Of a DNA stretch of 64,000 bases, positions 44,799 through 53,512 are shown one piece after another (the stretch's first letter is position 1; the number at the start of each line of letters is the position of its first letter). Location: contig NZ_CP051305.1 of the NCBI RefSeq assembly GCF_024181385.1, positions 186,001 through 250,000 of the forward strand. Reading direction: 5' to 3'. The notes under the pieces were generated by a model. That model made no database searches. It was not told the origin of the DNA and saw nothing but the letters and a program-made list of their open reading frames with translations. This DNA comes from Treponema sp. OMZ 798 (GTDB taxonomy: Bacteria > Spirochaetota > Spirochaetia > Treponematales > Treponemataceae). The translations under genes were made by a program, and so were the position numbers.

Positions 44799-45824
44799 TC
44801 AATTGATTAAATACTTCTTCAAATGTTTTTTTATATTTATTGCTTGTATCTTACAGAATTGCGGTGGTAAAGCGTTTCCTATCATCAATGCTATTTTTGA
44901 AATAGGTACATCAGTAGGAAATTTATAGTTCTTAGGAAATGATTGTAATAATGCCGCTTCACGTGCGGAAATACAACGATCTTGTTCGGGGTGTAAAAAT
45001 CGCCCCTTTGAAGGATTTAAACATCCTCCTGTGATGGTTGTCGAATAATCGTCCCACCGCAATCTACCGTAAACGTCATTAAAACCTACATTTGCTTTTT
45101 TATGGCATTCCAATTGCCTACTTTCTCCCAAATCTTTTCTGCTGCCTCCGTCATGAGGAATATCTTGGATTAAATCTTGAATCCGTTTTGTATGTTTAGG
45201 ATATATTTTATGCAATTTGTCGGATGATTCTTTCGGATGTGGTAAACTGCCTATTGTTTCTTTTACCGTTACTTTTTTATTGGACGGTTTTGCTATTTCT
45301 ATAGGTCCCAATCTTGAACCTACCATTACCAATCGCTTTCTATTTTGAGGAACCTCATAATCTTTAACATTAACCGTTTTATAATCTAAAATATATCCTA
45401 TATTTTTTAATTCTTTTACGGCTTGTTCAAAATTTGATGATAATGCCAGACCGGGAACGTTTTCCATCATAAAGGTAAATGGATTTAATTCTTTTATGAA
45501 ACGAACATATTCATCGATAAGATCGTTTCTATCATCTGCAACGGGGTTGGGTTTATTAAGTCTACGTATGGCACTGAAACCTTGACATGGCGGGCATCCG
45601 GCTAATAAGTGAATTTTTTCATCCTGTAAAGCTGCCTTGATTTCATCTATATCAACTTTGCGAATATCTTTTGTTATTACTTCTACTCCTTTATGATTCA
45701 TGGAATAAGAGCGAGAAGCAACTTCATCAATTTCAAATGCATACTTTGTTTTGAAGCCCGCTTGTCGAAGGCCTTCAGTTAATCCCCCGACCCCGGAAAA
45801 GATATCTATTGCCGTAAAAATCAC
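44799..45824 (-). CDS. dcm: DNA (cytosine-5) methyltransferase
   Basis: 341 residues. Motif I AIDIFSGVGGLTEGLRQAGF, motif IV GCPPCQGFS (nucleophile Cys80), motif VI ENVPG (121-125), motif VIII QNRKRLVMVGSR and motif X IGNALPPQFCKIQA are in the right order, with a target-recognition region between VIII and IX (YGRLRWDDYSTTITGG). Its start overlaps the receiver-like gene by 4 bp. It would protect host sites from the restriction activity of the operon. Confidence 0.96.
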   Translation of the reverse strand: MIFTAIDIFSGVGGLTEGLRQAGFKTKYAFEIDEVASRSYSMNHKGVEVITKDIRKVDIDEIKAALQDEKIHLLAGCPPCQGFSAIRRLNKPNPVADDRNDLIDEYVRFIKELNPFTFMMENVPGLALSSNFEQAVKELKNIGYILDYKTVNVKDYEVPQNRKRLVMVGSRLGPIEIAKPSNKKVTVKETIGSLPHPKESSDKLHKIYPKHTKRIQDLIQDIPHDGGSRKDLGESRQLECHKKANVGFNDVYGRLRWDDYSTTITGGCLNPSKGRFLHPEQDRCISAREAALLQSFPKNYKFPTDVPISKIALMIGNALPPQFCKIQAINIKKHLKKYLIN

Positions 45825-47221
45825 TTTTTCGATCCCTCCATTCCTATTGCTTTATTAAATTTTTCTTTTAAATACTCCGATAATGTTTTCGGAAAATCGG
45901 GACAACCGTAACCCGTAATATTGTCTTGTACAAATTGTATGAGTTGGTTTTTAAAATTTTCGGAAATTGAAACGACTTTTGCTATAGTATTTCTATCATG
46001 TACATCGACATAGTCAAGTGCTTTATTATTCTTTATCTTCTTTTGTGCACTTTTATCTTTTACGGGAGGAAGAGAAATTTCTATAGTTCTTATCGCTTTC
46101 GGGCAAAGGATATAATCAAAAAAATCATCATTGATCGGAATTGCCGGTAATACGGCTATATTCTCAATACCTTGGGTGTTTGTTAAAGAAGTCGGATAAA
46201 AATTTTTTGATTTTTTTAAATCTCCGAATAAATCTTTACATTTTTCATTTTTATCAATTTTATATAAAGGTATTACAGCTAAAAAGCCGTAATTTTTACA
46301 CCAAAATTTTTCCATGTGACAGTCTGAGGAAAAAACCAAAAATAAATCATCTTGATATTTTATTATATCGCCTTGTTTGACTTGACCGTTTTTCGAAGTG
46401 TAATATAATCTATAAGACCAAATCTTTTTTATGACATCTTCAGAAACATCTTTCTTTTCAGTTGAAGGATTTTTTAAAGGAGGTAGATTTTCTATCAGCT
46501 TTTGTTTATATTTATCAAAAATAATACCTGCAAATTCTTCAGATTCGACAATAAAATTATTATTCTCTTGATATCCGAAAGAGTTTATAAACTGATCCAC
46601 AGATAATGAGGATATTTCAGACAATACTTCATTTAAACTTCTATTTGCATTGTACAGTAATTCTTTTGCATATTTGTATGAAAAATTGAATTCGAATCTG
46701 TTTTTTGCTTCTTTTATGACTTTATCAACACTTTTTTCAGCATTGTTTTCATCATTGAGCGGTTTGCCTTTTTCGATAAGAGTTAACCTATCTTTGTAAG
46801 GTTTGAACTCTTCTTTTTGAAGTATACCGGTAAGCTCATCATTTTTATCCGCCCCGGTATATATTATTATGATGGAGTGTGTTGATTTTAATAGTTCAAA
46901 TAAATGTACTTCGGAACTATCGGAACTTATCGAATCGTTATAATCCCAATCGTACAGTATAATATCAGGATTGATGTAATTTCCGTTTTCTCTATGATTT
47001 ATAAAAAATTGTGGAGCTGTAAATGCATAGCACTCCCAATCTGCTGAATGGTCTAAAAGAGATACAATTACACCTTTTACATTCTCGTCTTCCGACCAAT
47101 CGGTTGTATCGTTTTTCAACAAAAATCTTAAGACCTGTTGATCAATTAATTTTGTCTCTTCAAAATAATCGGGAAAATTGGCAACAGGTATTTTATCATC
47201 AATATAACAAACTGTTTTCAT
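45821..47221 (-). CDS. Receiver-like protein of the GHKL/methyltransferase defence operon
   Basis: 466 residues with no named family recognised. The first 155 look like a divergent response-regulator receiver: acidic pair Asp8-Asp9 (CYIDDKIP), a candidate phosphoacceptor in PDIILYDWDYND (Asp91 or Asp93), Thr122 in IIIIYTGADKND and Lys151/153 in LIEKGKP, at beta-strand ends as in CheY folds. The remaining 300 residues contain a beta-rich part (YYTSKNGQVKQGDIIKYQDDLFLVFSSDCH). It overlaps both neighbours by 4 bp. It is the natural partner of the kinase-like C-terminus of the next protein. Phosphotransfer is inferred. Confidence 0.7.
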   Translation of the reverse strand: MKTVCYIDDKIPVANFPDYFEETKLIDQQVLRFLLKNDTTDWSEDENVKGVIVSLLDHSADWECYAFTAPQFFINHRENGNYINPDIILYDWDYNDSISSDSSEVHLFELLKSTHSIIIIYTGADKNDELTGILQKEEFKPYKDRLTLIEKGKPLNDENNAEKSVDKVIKEAKNRFEFNFSYKYAKELLYNANRSLNEVLSEISSLSVDQFINSFGYQENNNFIVESEEFAGIIFDKYKQKLIENLPPLKNPSTEKKDVSEDVIKKIWSYRLYYTSKNGQVKQGDIIKYQDDLFLVFSSDCHMEKFWCKNYGFLAVIPLYKIDKNEKCKDLFGDLKKSKNFYPTSLTNTQGIENIAVLPAIPINDDFFDYILCPKAIRTIEISLPPVKDKSAQKKIKNNKALDYVDVHDRNTIAKVVSISENFKNQLIQFVQDNITGYGCPDFPKTLSEYLKEKFNKAIGMEGSKK

Positions 47222-49941
47222 TTGGCATTCTCCTTTGTTTCCGGAACTCTTTCAAAATCTATAGTTATTTGCGCTCCTTGCATATCAGGTATTCTTTCAC
47301 GTATTCCGGTTTCGTATATTTTTCCGTTCATGGCAGCCATATATGATTTACATATATATAAACCCAATCCGCTCGGTGGAATTTTTAAACTATAACCGGG
47401 TTCAAATAAATAAGGGCGTATTGAATCATCGATTCCGATTCCAGAATCGGCAAAGATAAGTGTTCTATATTTCTTGTTCAGCTGTATTTTTATTTTGCGT
47501 TTTTTTATATCTTTTGACATCATCCAATAGATACTGTTGTCTATAAGATTTATCATAATTTGGTTAAATGTGGAGTATCGTGCATATACTTGAAAATCGT
47601 TGTCAAAATCGACAATAACTTGTACTTTCGCTTTTTTTAGAGCCGCAGCATATATTTCTAAGGCATATTTTATTGATTGAGATAGATAGAATTCTCTTCT
47701 GTTTTCATTTCTTATAGTCCTTAAAGGGCTTAAACGTTTTAATTCGGATTTTAAAGAATTTGAAGCATCCTTCAAAGTTTCAAGTTTCATTTTATCCGCA
47801 TTACCGGTATTTATTAAGTATGATATACCGTTGTAAAAGTTACTTGCTATCTTGGTTAATTCATGCAGAGAAACCGCCACCGCTATTCCGAATCCTGCTT
47901 GTTCGGTTATTTTTTCTTGAATATTTTCTATCACTTCAATACTCTTTTTTAAATTTTTTATTGAAGATTCAAGGTTTACAAGACCTTCTTTACGCTCCGC
48001 AACGGTATTACCGAAGCGTTCAAGTATACTCCATGGATCGTTTAAAATTTCATAATTATCATGAATGCTTTTTATGAGTTCGGCACTATCGGCGGTAACG
48101 GTTTTCAGTTTTTGAGGATCACGTATAAGCCCTTTAGTTAATTCATTGTATGTATTTCGTACCGATATATATCGTATTTCCACTATATTTTGAATAACGG
48201 TTTCAATCAATTTGGATAAATCCAGATAAGCTGTGTTTTCAAGCATTCCTTCTCTATTTGTTTTATCAATCAACTCAAAATTTTCCGATTGTTCTATTTC
48301 TATATTGCCGATCATATGATAATATGAAATTCTAAAAGCTTGCTTTATTTGTCTTTGCGACAAATTCAGCCAATCGTTTTTTGTTCCGGATTCGGCTGGA
48401 AAAATGATTACATTATCACGATAAATTGATATGCCTCCATATTCTGCCAGATAGTCTTTCATTTCTTTTGCATCTATGCCGTCTATCCACGGTTTTTCTC
48501 TGTACCAAACATCCAAATGCATATAAAATGCACCGCATTTAGGTGTGCGGAATACATTTTCTTTCGTCATCCAATAGTCATGTGCCGGTACTTTAAGATC
48601 ATATTTTTCATCGCTCCATGTTTCTTTTGATAGAGGTATGCCGGTAGGCGGATTAAATTTTAATGTGTAGTTGTCGGCGATACCGTTTTTATTAACAAAT
48701 ATATCCAAACTGAAAATGGGATCGAATTTTTTATATACTTCTTCTTGATCCAAATCATTGATTTGCGGACACTCTACTGATGCATAAAACGGCGGTTTCA
48801 TTTTCTCAGGATTAGGGTTTGGGGTATTTAATCTCAAAACGGATTTATTTATATCGCGTATTTTATCTTCCGTTAATTCAAATCCTTCTTTACCTCCGAA
48901 TATAATAATCTTTGTCCATGATTTTAGTTTATCATTTTCTTGAGAGATATGTCGTCGTGTAAGTTTTACCGGTATCCTGTTTAAATCTTTAGGTATTCCA
49001 TCCTTAGAATCAAAATCATCCCAATCAATGGACAAAATATTCTCAAAGTCGATATTTTTAGGTTTAGTTTCTATCAATAATCTTCGTCCTAATCTATGTG
49101 TTGCAAACCTACCTACACCTTTTTCTCCTAATGGAATTCTTCCTCCGTTTTCTTTTTTTATCTGCTCTACAATTGTATTGTATGAAGCGAGTTTTCCCGA
49201 TTTTTCGGCTTTTTCACGCTCTTTTCTAAGTTTTTCTTTGACTTCCGTTTTTATGGTAGAAGCAGGTCTTAACCACCCGTTTTCAATAATATCTTTATCC
49301 ATACCGTCACCGTCATCTTCAATAACGATAACAGGACCTTCAAAATCATTATATTTATATTCATTTGAATCCACCGGTTTCAAGTTGGGTATTTTTTCAA
49401 ATCTTATTCTACAATACGATGCATTTGCGTCTATAGAGTTTTTTACAAGTTCTAATATACCTACTTTTTCAGAGCCTATAAGTTGCTCCCCCAATACTTT
49501 AATCAGGTGAGCATCCGCACTAAAATTCACTAACAGCTGACCGTCCATGCATACGTTATCCAAAAACTCCGGAGAGATTTTTCTAACGGCGTTGTTAGAG
49601 TTATATGTTTCCGGATTATACTTTTGTTCTATGACTTCTCCTAAGGCATTTTTATAACTTACAGGTTTTGCAAAAGATTTGTACTCGGAAATTTCTATAA
49701 ATGAGAAATCTTTGTCTCTTTTATCATCAAATGACGGTTTATGTATTTTACCGTAACCGTAAAATACTCCTTCTCCTTTTTTGTACGGTTCGTAATAAAT
49801 AAATTCTATAGGTAAATTTTGAAATGACGACAAATAATTTTTCTTGTTATTTGAAGGAAAATGATAGAATTTCCCAATAAAATCATTGTATTCGTCGCCT
49901 TCTCTATATTGTGTTAAAACCAAACAATTCCTTTTTTTCAT
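47218..49941 (-). CDS. Double-GHKL ATPase with PUA/EVE-like N-terminus (MORC/Hsp90-like plus histidine-kinase-like)
   Basis: 907 residues in three parts. Residues 20-95 (YHFPSNN, FIYYEPYKKGEGVFYGYGKI) resemble the PUA/EVE-like modified-base-sensing domain of restriction proteins. Residues 145-290 are a Hsp90/MutL/MORC-type GHKL ATPase: ELVKNSIDA (Glu164, Asn168), EDDGDGMD (209-215) and GEKGVGRFA (272-280). Residues 690-875 resemble a histidine kinase: SLHELTKIASNF with His693, N-box NQIMINLIDN, DSGIGID and PSGLGLYICK. It is the first gene of a four-gene unit with a receiver-like protein, a C5 methyltransferase and Vsr. It is probably the sensor and motor of a restriction system. Confidence 0.8.
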   Translation of the reverse strand: MKKRNCLVLTQYREGDEYNDFIGKFYHFPSNNKKNYLSSFQNLPIEFIYYEPYKKGEGVFYGYGKIHKPSFDDKRDKDFSFIEISEYKSFAKPVSYKNALGEVIEQKYNPETYNSNNAVRKISPEFLDNVCMDGQLLVNFSADAHLIKVLGEQLIGSEKVGILELVKNSIDANASYCRIRFEKIPNLKPVDSNEYKYNDFEGPVIVIEDDGDGMDKDIIENGWLRPASTIKTEVKEKLRKEREKAEKSGKLASYNTIVEQIKKENGGRIPLGEKGVGRFATHRLGRRLLIETKPKNIDFENILSIDWDDFDSKDGIPKDLNRIPVKLTRRHISQENDKLKSWTKIIIFGGKEGFELTEDKIRDINKSVLRLNTPNPNPEKMKPPFYASVECPQINDLDQEEVYKKFDPIFSLDIFVNKNGIADNYTLKFNPPTGIPLSKETWSDEKYDLKVPAHDYWMTKENVFRTPKCGAFYMHLDVWYREKPWIDGIDAKEMKDYLAEYGGISIYRDNVIIFPAESGTKNDWLNLSQRQIKQAFRISYYHMIGNIEIEQSENFELIDKTNREGMLENTAYLDLSKLIETVIQNIVEIRYISVRNTYNELTKGLIRDPQKLKTVTADSAELIKSIHDNYEILNDPWSILERFGNTVAERKEGLVNLESSIKNLKKSIEVIENIQEKITEQAGFGIAVAVSLHELTKIASNFYNGISYLINTGNADKMKLETLKDASNSLKSELKRLSPLRTIRNENRREFYLSQSIKYALEIYAAALKKAKVQVIVDFDNDFQVYARYSTFNQIMINLIDNSIYWMMSKDIKKRKIKIQLNKKYRTLIFADSGIGIDDSIRPYLFEPGYSLKIPPSGLGLYICKSYMAAMNGKIYETGIRERIPDMQGAQITIDFERVPETKENAK

Positions 49942-50092
49942 ATAATAAGTTCTAAATCCTTTTATTTTATAATTTTATAGAAAATATTACCTCCTTTTAT
50001 TTTACTATATTTTGTTTTATTTTTCTATATTGTGGATTAATATATAGCTTATTTTATTCCAACCTTTTTAATACCTTCCACTCCCCCCCCAC

Positions 50093-50100
50093 ATTACGCC
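50093..50100 (-). repeat. Poly(C)8 tract between the divergent defence operon and the XRE gene
   Basis: Eight C in a row lie about 150 bp upstream of the GHKL gene start. It is at the edge of the tandem-repeat region and could vary in length. Confidence 0.6.
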
Positions 50101-50122
50101 CATAATAGGCGTCCTCTTTCAG

Positions 50123-50268
50123 CTGCAATAGAACACCTATTACAGCCGTAATAGATGGCATGTTTCAGCACTACACTAGACGGTCTCGTGTAGTACTGCA
50201 ATAGATGACCTATTACAGCTACAATAGGGCACATGTTTCAGTACTACACGAGGAGCCCTCGTGAAATA
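50123..50268. repeat. 73-bp imperfect tandem repeat, two full copies, upstream of the GHKL operon
   Basis: Copy one (50123-50195) and copy two (50196-50268) both begin CTGCAATAGA, then share ACCTATTACAGC, AATAG, TTTCAG(C/T)ACTACAC and a GC-rich end. A partial earlier copy (AATAGGCG...TTTCAG) precedes 50123. Each holds hairpins: CCTATT/AATAGG, CTACAC/GTGTAG, CGAGG-AGC-CCTCG. The repeats fill the 450-bp gap between divergent genes and contain no open frame of note. Confidence 0.7.
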
Positions 50269-50305
50269 CATCAAAAAAACTGTAATTTTTAAACAAAAAT
50301 CGTAT

Positions 50306-50373
50306 AAATTCTACAAAATTTGTAGAATTTATTTGTAAAATCTGTTGACTTTATTCTTTATTTTGTGTATTAT
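50306..50373 (+). promoter_or_regulatory. Promoter and palindromic operator of the XRE-ImmA unit
   Basis: AAATTCTACAAA (50306-50317) and TTTGTAGAATTT (50319-50330) form a perfect 12-bp inverted repeat around one base. Fifteen bases later TTGACT (50345-50350), 17 bp, TATTAT (50368-50373) form a promoter. The XRE protein is the likely ligand. Confidence 0.75.
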
Positions 50374-50392
50374 ATAAACATAAGGAGTGTTT

Positions 50393-50758
50393 ATGGCTGG
50401 GGTTACATTGTATGGTAAGGCTTTAAGGAAGCTTCGTGTAGAACATGAGCTTACGCTTAAAGCACTGTCGGAGAAGTTGGACGAGGAATTGTCGCCGGCG
50501 TACTTATCTGCAATAGAGATAGGTAAGAGGGCGATACCTCAAAACCTTTCCGACAAAGTAAAGGAAAAGTTGGGACTGAGTGAGGCGGAGTACAACGAGT
50601 TAAAGGAGGCCGAATATAAATCCGCAAGTGAGTTAAAGCTCAATTTTAATGAGATGGAAGAATATCAGGCAGAAACGGCGCTCGTTTTTGCACGATTATT
50701 AAAAAACTTTGACACTGAAAAGTGTAAAAAACTGCAAAGTATGATGCAGAAACCATAA
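50393..50758 (+). CDS. XRE-family HTH regulator
   Basis: 121 residues from ATG 50393, five bases after AGGAG; the GTG at 50387 lies in that site. The N-terminal HTH (YGKALRKLRVEHELTLKALSEKLDEELSPAYLSAIEIGKRAIP) is an XRE/Cro fold and a C-terminal helical part follows. It is paired with an ImmA-like protease gene 45 bp downstream, as in ImmR-ImmA of ICEBs1 and in phage repressors. A palindrome upstream probably gives autoregulation. Confidence 0.88.
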   Translation: MAGVTLYGKALRKLRVEHELTLKALSEKLDEELSPAYLSAIEIGKRAIPQNLSDKVKEKLGLSEAEYNELKEAEYKSASELKLNFNEMEEYQAETALVFARLLKNFDTEKCKKLQSMMQKP

Positions 50759-50803
50759 ATTATCGGAACAGCATACTTATGTCCGGTAAAAGGAGAAATT
50801 TTA

Positions 50804-51439
50804 TTGGAAAAGATAAAAAGACTAAAAACGGTATGCATCAGTGAGGCTGACTTATTGATAATCGCCGTGATTGTACACTGCATTTTGAAAACGGACACAA
50901 TGTATGTAAATGTCCCGGCTCTTATAGAGCTGAAACTGCAAAAGTTTGATGAACATTTTCAATTTATCGTGCTTGAAAAGGACGAGTTTATCGATGAGGT
51001 AAAAGACAAGAATATTCAGGCTTTTACCGAAATTATTCCGCAGAGTAATGAAGCGGTTCATTCCATTGTTGTGCCTTCCGATGTGTATGATGGTGCCTGT
51101 ATAGGTAACTTTCAGGATAGGATGACTTTGGCACATGAACTTGCTCACTACATATTGCACGGTATTTTGAAAATACCCGTCAGTGAATTGCAGGATGGGG
51201 AGATCTGCTCAAAGTATGAAGACCCTGAAGCAATTGCAGATATGCTGGCTAGGTTTTTATTGTCGGTCTGCGGTCTTGTTCAAAATATGAGTACTGCAGA
51301 ATTATCCGCCGAATGCGGCCTAAGTGAGCAGGATGCCGTATCGGTACAAAAAGAATATAAGGAGGGCGTAGCGAAAATACTGTTTAGTATCAAGACAGTG
51401 CTGTTCAAGCACAAAATAAGCTCAAAGTCGGCAGCATAG
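50804..51439 (+). CDS. ImmA/IrrE-family metallopeptidase
   Basis: 211 residues from TTG 50804, eight bases after AGGAG. The zinc motif LAHELAHYILHG (HExxH) sits at about residues 107-118, with a C-terminal helix region DPEAIADMLARFLL supplying the third ligand as in IrrE/ImmA. These proteases cleave the partner XRE repressor in response to a signal. It follows the XRE gene as a unit and its stop overlaps the left arm of a terminator. Confidence 0.9.
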   Translation: MEKIKRLKTVCISEADLLIIAVIVHCILKTDTMYVNVPALIELKLQKFDEHFQFIVLEKDEFIDEVKDKNIQAFTEIIPQSNEAVHSIVVPSDVYDGACIGNFQDRMTLAHELAHYILHGILKIPVSELQDGEICSKYEDPEAIADMLARFLLSVCGLVQNMSTAELSAECGLSEQDAVSVQKEYKEGVAKILFSIKTVLFKHKISSKSAA

Positions 51440-51463
51440 CATTCGGCTTTGAGCTTATTTTTT
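51415..51463 (+). terminator. Terminator of the XRE-ImmA unit
   Basis: AATAAGCTCAAAG (51415-51427) pairs with CTTTGAGCTTATT (51447-51459) and is followed by T. It overlaps the last codons of the ImmA gene. Confidence 0.85.
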
Positions 51464-51526
51464 AAGGATGTTACCATCTCTTTTAAGCATAAGAACATGG
51501 TAGCACTCCTTAAAAATAAAGTCAAG
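51456..51526. repeat. Inverted repeat after the XRE-ImmA terminator
   Basis: TTTTTAAGGATGTTACCAT and, 20 bases later, ATGGTAGCACTCCTTAAAAA are near-perfect complements (two or three mismatches). It may be a second terminator or a mobile-element end; no gene lies in it. Confidence 0.5.
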
Positions 51527-51589
51527 AGCTGTATTAAGAAATTTTATAGCTCATCGTTTTCTATATTTAATTTTTAAGGAGGAAATTCT

Positions 51590-52339
51590 ATGATGAATTT
51601 TCAAATCCCTGAACACCGGGTAAGTATGGTGTTGTACAAGAACCGTTTTGATAAAACGGGAGAATCATTTTATGGTCGGGTACACCGCAGTAATAAGACG
51701 CTCAGTCTTGAAAATCTTATAAGTTTGATTGATGAGCGGGATACGGGCATATCGGCACATTTGGTACAGCATAGTGCACAGCTGCTGCATGAAGAAATTA
51801 TGAGGCAGCTTAGACAAGGTAAGGCTGTAAATGTGCTGGGCATAGGTACATTCTATCTTGCCGCTGACGGTATAGTGAAGGGCAAAAACCCGACACCTGC
51901 CGATGCTCCGCCTCTGTGCCTGCGTTTTACTCCTTCTGCGGAAGTAAACAAAAGCTTAAAAAAGCTTTCGGTTTCGCTTGTAGTACAGTCTCAGCACGAT
52001 CCTCAAATCGATGCAGTAAGGGATTTATTCAGTCAAAAAGACAATGAGATTATTACTTGCGGAAAATCGCTTAGGGTTTCGGGAAACAGAATCCGCATTC
52101 TCGGTACGCTGGAAGACTGCGGTATATACTGTGTACCTCAAGACGGTTCGGAGCCTATCAAGGTAAAAGAGGAACACATTTTTACCAACACTCCTTCATT
52201 AGTGGAATTTTTTGTTCCTCCCGAACTTGAAAAGGATAAACAATACGCTATCCGTATTTGCACGCAATTCTCATCGGGACAGATAACCGTCAAGGATCTC
52301 CGCACTACGGAAACGGATTTTTATCTAAAAGCAGTGTAG
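51590..52339 (+). CDS. HU-like DNA-binding protein with C-terminal DUF4469-like domain
   Basis: 249 residues. The N-terminal 110 resemble HU/IHF-like HU-CCDC81 proteins: GRVHRSNKTLSLENLISLIDERDTGISAHLVQHSAQLLHEEIMRQLRQGKAVNVLGIGTFYLA, with the GxGxF strand of HU. The C-terminal half (IITCGKSLRVSGNRIRILG ... YAIRICTQFSSGQ) is Ig-like as in DUF4469. These proteins occur on mobile and accessory islands, mostly in Bacteroidetes and spirochaetes. It has an AAGGAGGAAATT site and its own terminator. Confidence 0.85.
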   Translation: MMNFQIPEHRVSMVLYKNRFDKTGESFYGRVHRSNKTLSLENLISLIDERDTGISAHLVQHSAQLLHEEIMRQLRQGKAVNVLGIGTFYLAADGIVKGKNPTPADAPPLCLRFTPSAEVNKSLKKLSVSLVVQSQHDPQIDAVRDLFSQKDNEIITCGKSLRVSGNRIRILGTLEDCGIYCVPQDGSEPIKVKEEHIFTNTPSLVEFFVPPELEKDKQYAIRICTQFSSGQITVKDLRTTETDFYLKAV

Positions 52340-52400
52340 GTTGGCTAAGGCGAAAAAGCTTTTTGATGTTCCGTCTTAATCTTTTAACTGCTAAAACTTT

Positions 52401-52435
52401 CCGGCTAATCTGTAAAAGGATTAGCCGGATTTTTT
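52401..52435 (+). terminator. Terminator of the HU-like gene
   Basis: CCGGCTAATC (52401-52410), eight-base loop, GATTAGCCGG (52419-52428), then ATTTTTTG. Lies 60 bp after the stop and may also serve the convergent lipoprotein genes. Confidence 0.95.
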
Positions 52436-52464
52436 GTTTTTAACAAACAGGGTTGGTTAAATCA

Positions 52465-53487
52465 TTACGGGAATAAAATTGACATTGCTAATTCTTCGGC
52501 TTCAATTCTATTTGCATCTTCAGGGGTAACAAAAGCTGCGGTTTGAACTATTTTGTTACCTGATAGATAAGCAGTTGTTCTTGCATCTGCATTTGCTTCT
52601 ACTTGTTTTGTTTTTGCATCTGCTTTTATTTTTGTACGCTCGGTGTTTCCTTCTTGAGCAATTTTGAGTAATTCTTGTTTAGCTTGTGCTTTTTGTTGTT
52701 CAGGTGCAAGATTTTCCTGAACTGTGAGCATACGGCGTTTAGCTTCAAGTTCAAATGCTTTTTCTTGTTGACTCATAACAGTCGGATGACGCGCATCTTC
52801 CATCATTGTCTTTACTAAGTCCTTAACATCCTCTTGTTCAGGACTTAAATCTTCCGGTATTTCGTGACGAATCTTATTTAGATAATAGGCACAAGTTATT
52901 GCCCATGTTTTTTCCGGGATTACATAAACTTGATATACAATACACTTGCGTGTAATCTTACCGTTTAGAGCATCTTCTTCATCGACTATGTGATAGAATT
53001 CGGCTTTTTTTTCATGTCCCGATATTTCGACTTGAGACTGCGAGGTTGTAACTTCTTCAATAGCTTGTCTTGTTTTTTCGGATATATCTCCATTACGTGC
53101 CTTTTCCGCTGCTGTTACACAAATGCTTCTTTGAAGCTCTGTAGCTACTAATCGGGCATAATTCATATCGGCATACATTTGTGCTCCTCTAACATCACTT
53201 GCACTTACCATAGATACCTTTACAATATCGTTATCCGAAATACCGAATTTAGCTCTAGTCTTATCATAGTTATTTTGAAATGCTTCCATCAACCACTCAG
53301 GTCTGGCTTCAGTTCCAAGAGAACGTCCCGACCAATCTCTAACATAGGTCTTGTTAGCTTCAACTTTAACACCTGATTCGTTGTATTGCTTTGCCGAAGT
53401 TTTATTTTCTTTTTCCGATAAAGATACACAACCTGTAAAAATCATAAGTACGGCTGCTGTACTTATTATGATGATATTCCTTTTCAT
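52465..53487 (-). CDS. Lipoprotein with LPP20-like region
   Basis: 340 residues with a signal MKRNIIIISTAAVLMIFTGC (Cys 20). The region RPEWLMEAFQNN and VSASDVRGAQMYADMNYARLVATELQRSI matches the LPP20-type fold; a long Lys/Glu/Ala helix (QQEKAFELEAKRRMLTVQENLAPEQQKAQAKQELLKIAQEGN) follows. It is the last of three consecutive lipoprotein genes on this strand. Confidence 0.82.
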   Translation of the reverse strand: MKRNIIIISTAAVLMIFTGCVSLSEKENKTSAKQYNESGVKVEANKTYVRDWSGRSLGTEARPEWLMEAFQNNYDKTRAKFGISDNDIVKVSMVSASDVRGAQMYADMNYARLVATELQRSICVTAAEKARNGDISEKTRQAIEEVTTSQSQVEISGHEKKAEFYHIVDEEDALNGKITRKCIVYQVYVIPEKTWAITCAYYLNKIRHEIPEDLSPEQEDVKDLVKTMMEDARHPTVMSQQEKAFELEAKRRMLTVQENLAPEQQKAQAKQELLKIAQEGNTERTKIKADAKTKQVEANADARTTAYLSGNKIVQTAAFVTPEDANRIEAEELAMSILFP

Positions 53488-53512
53488 ATCACCCTCCTAA
53501 AATTTACATATT

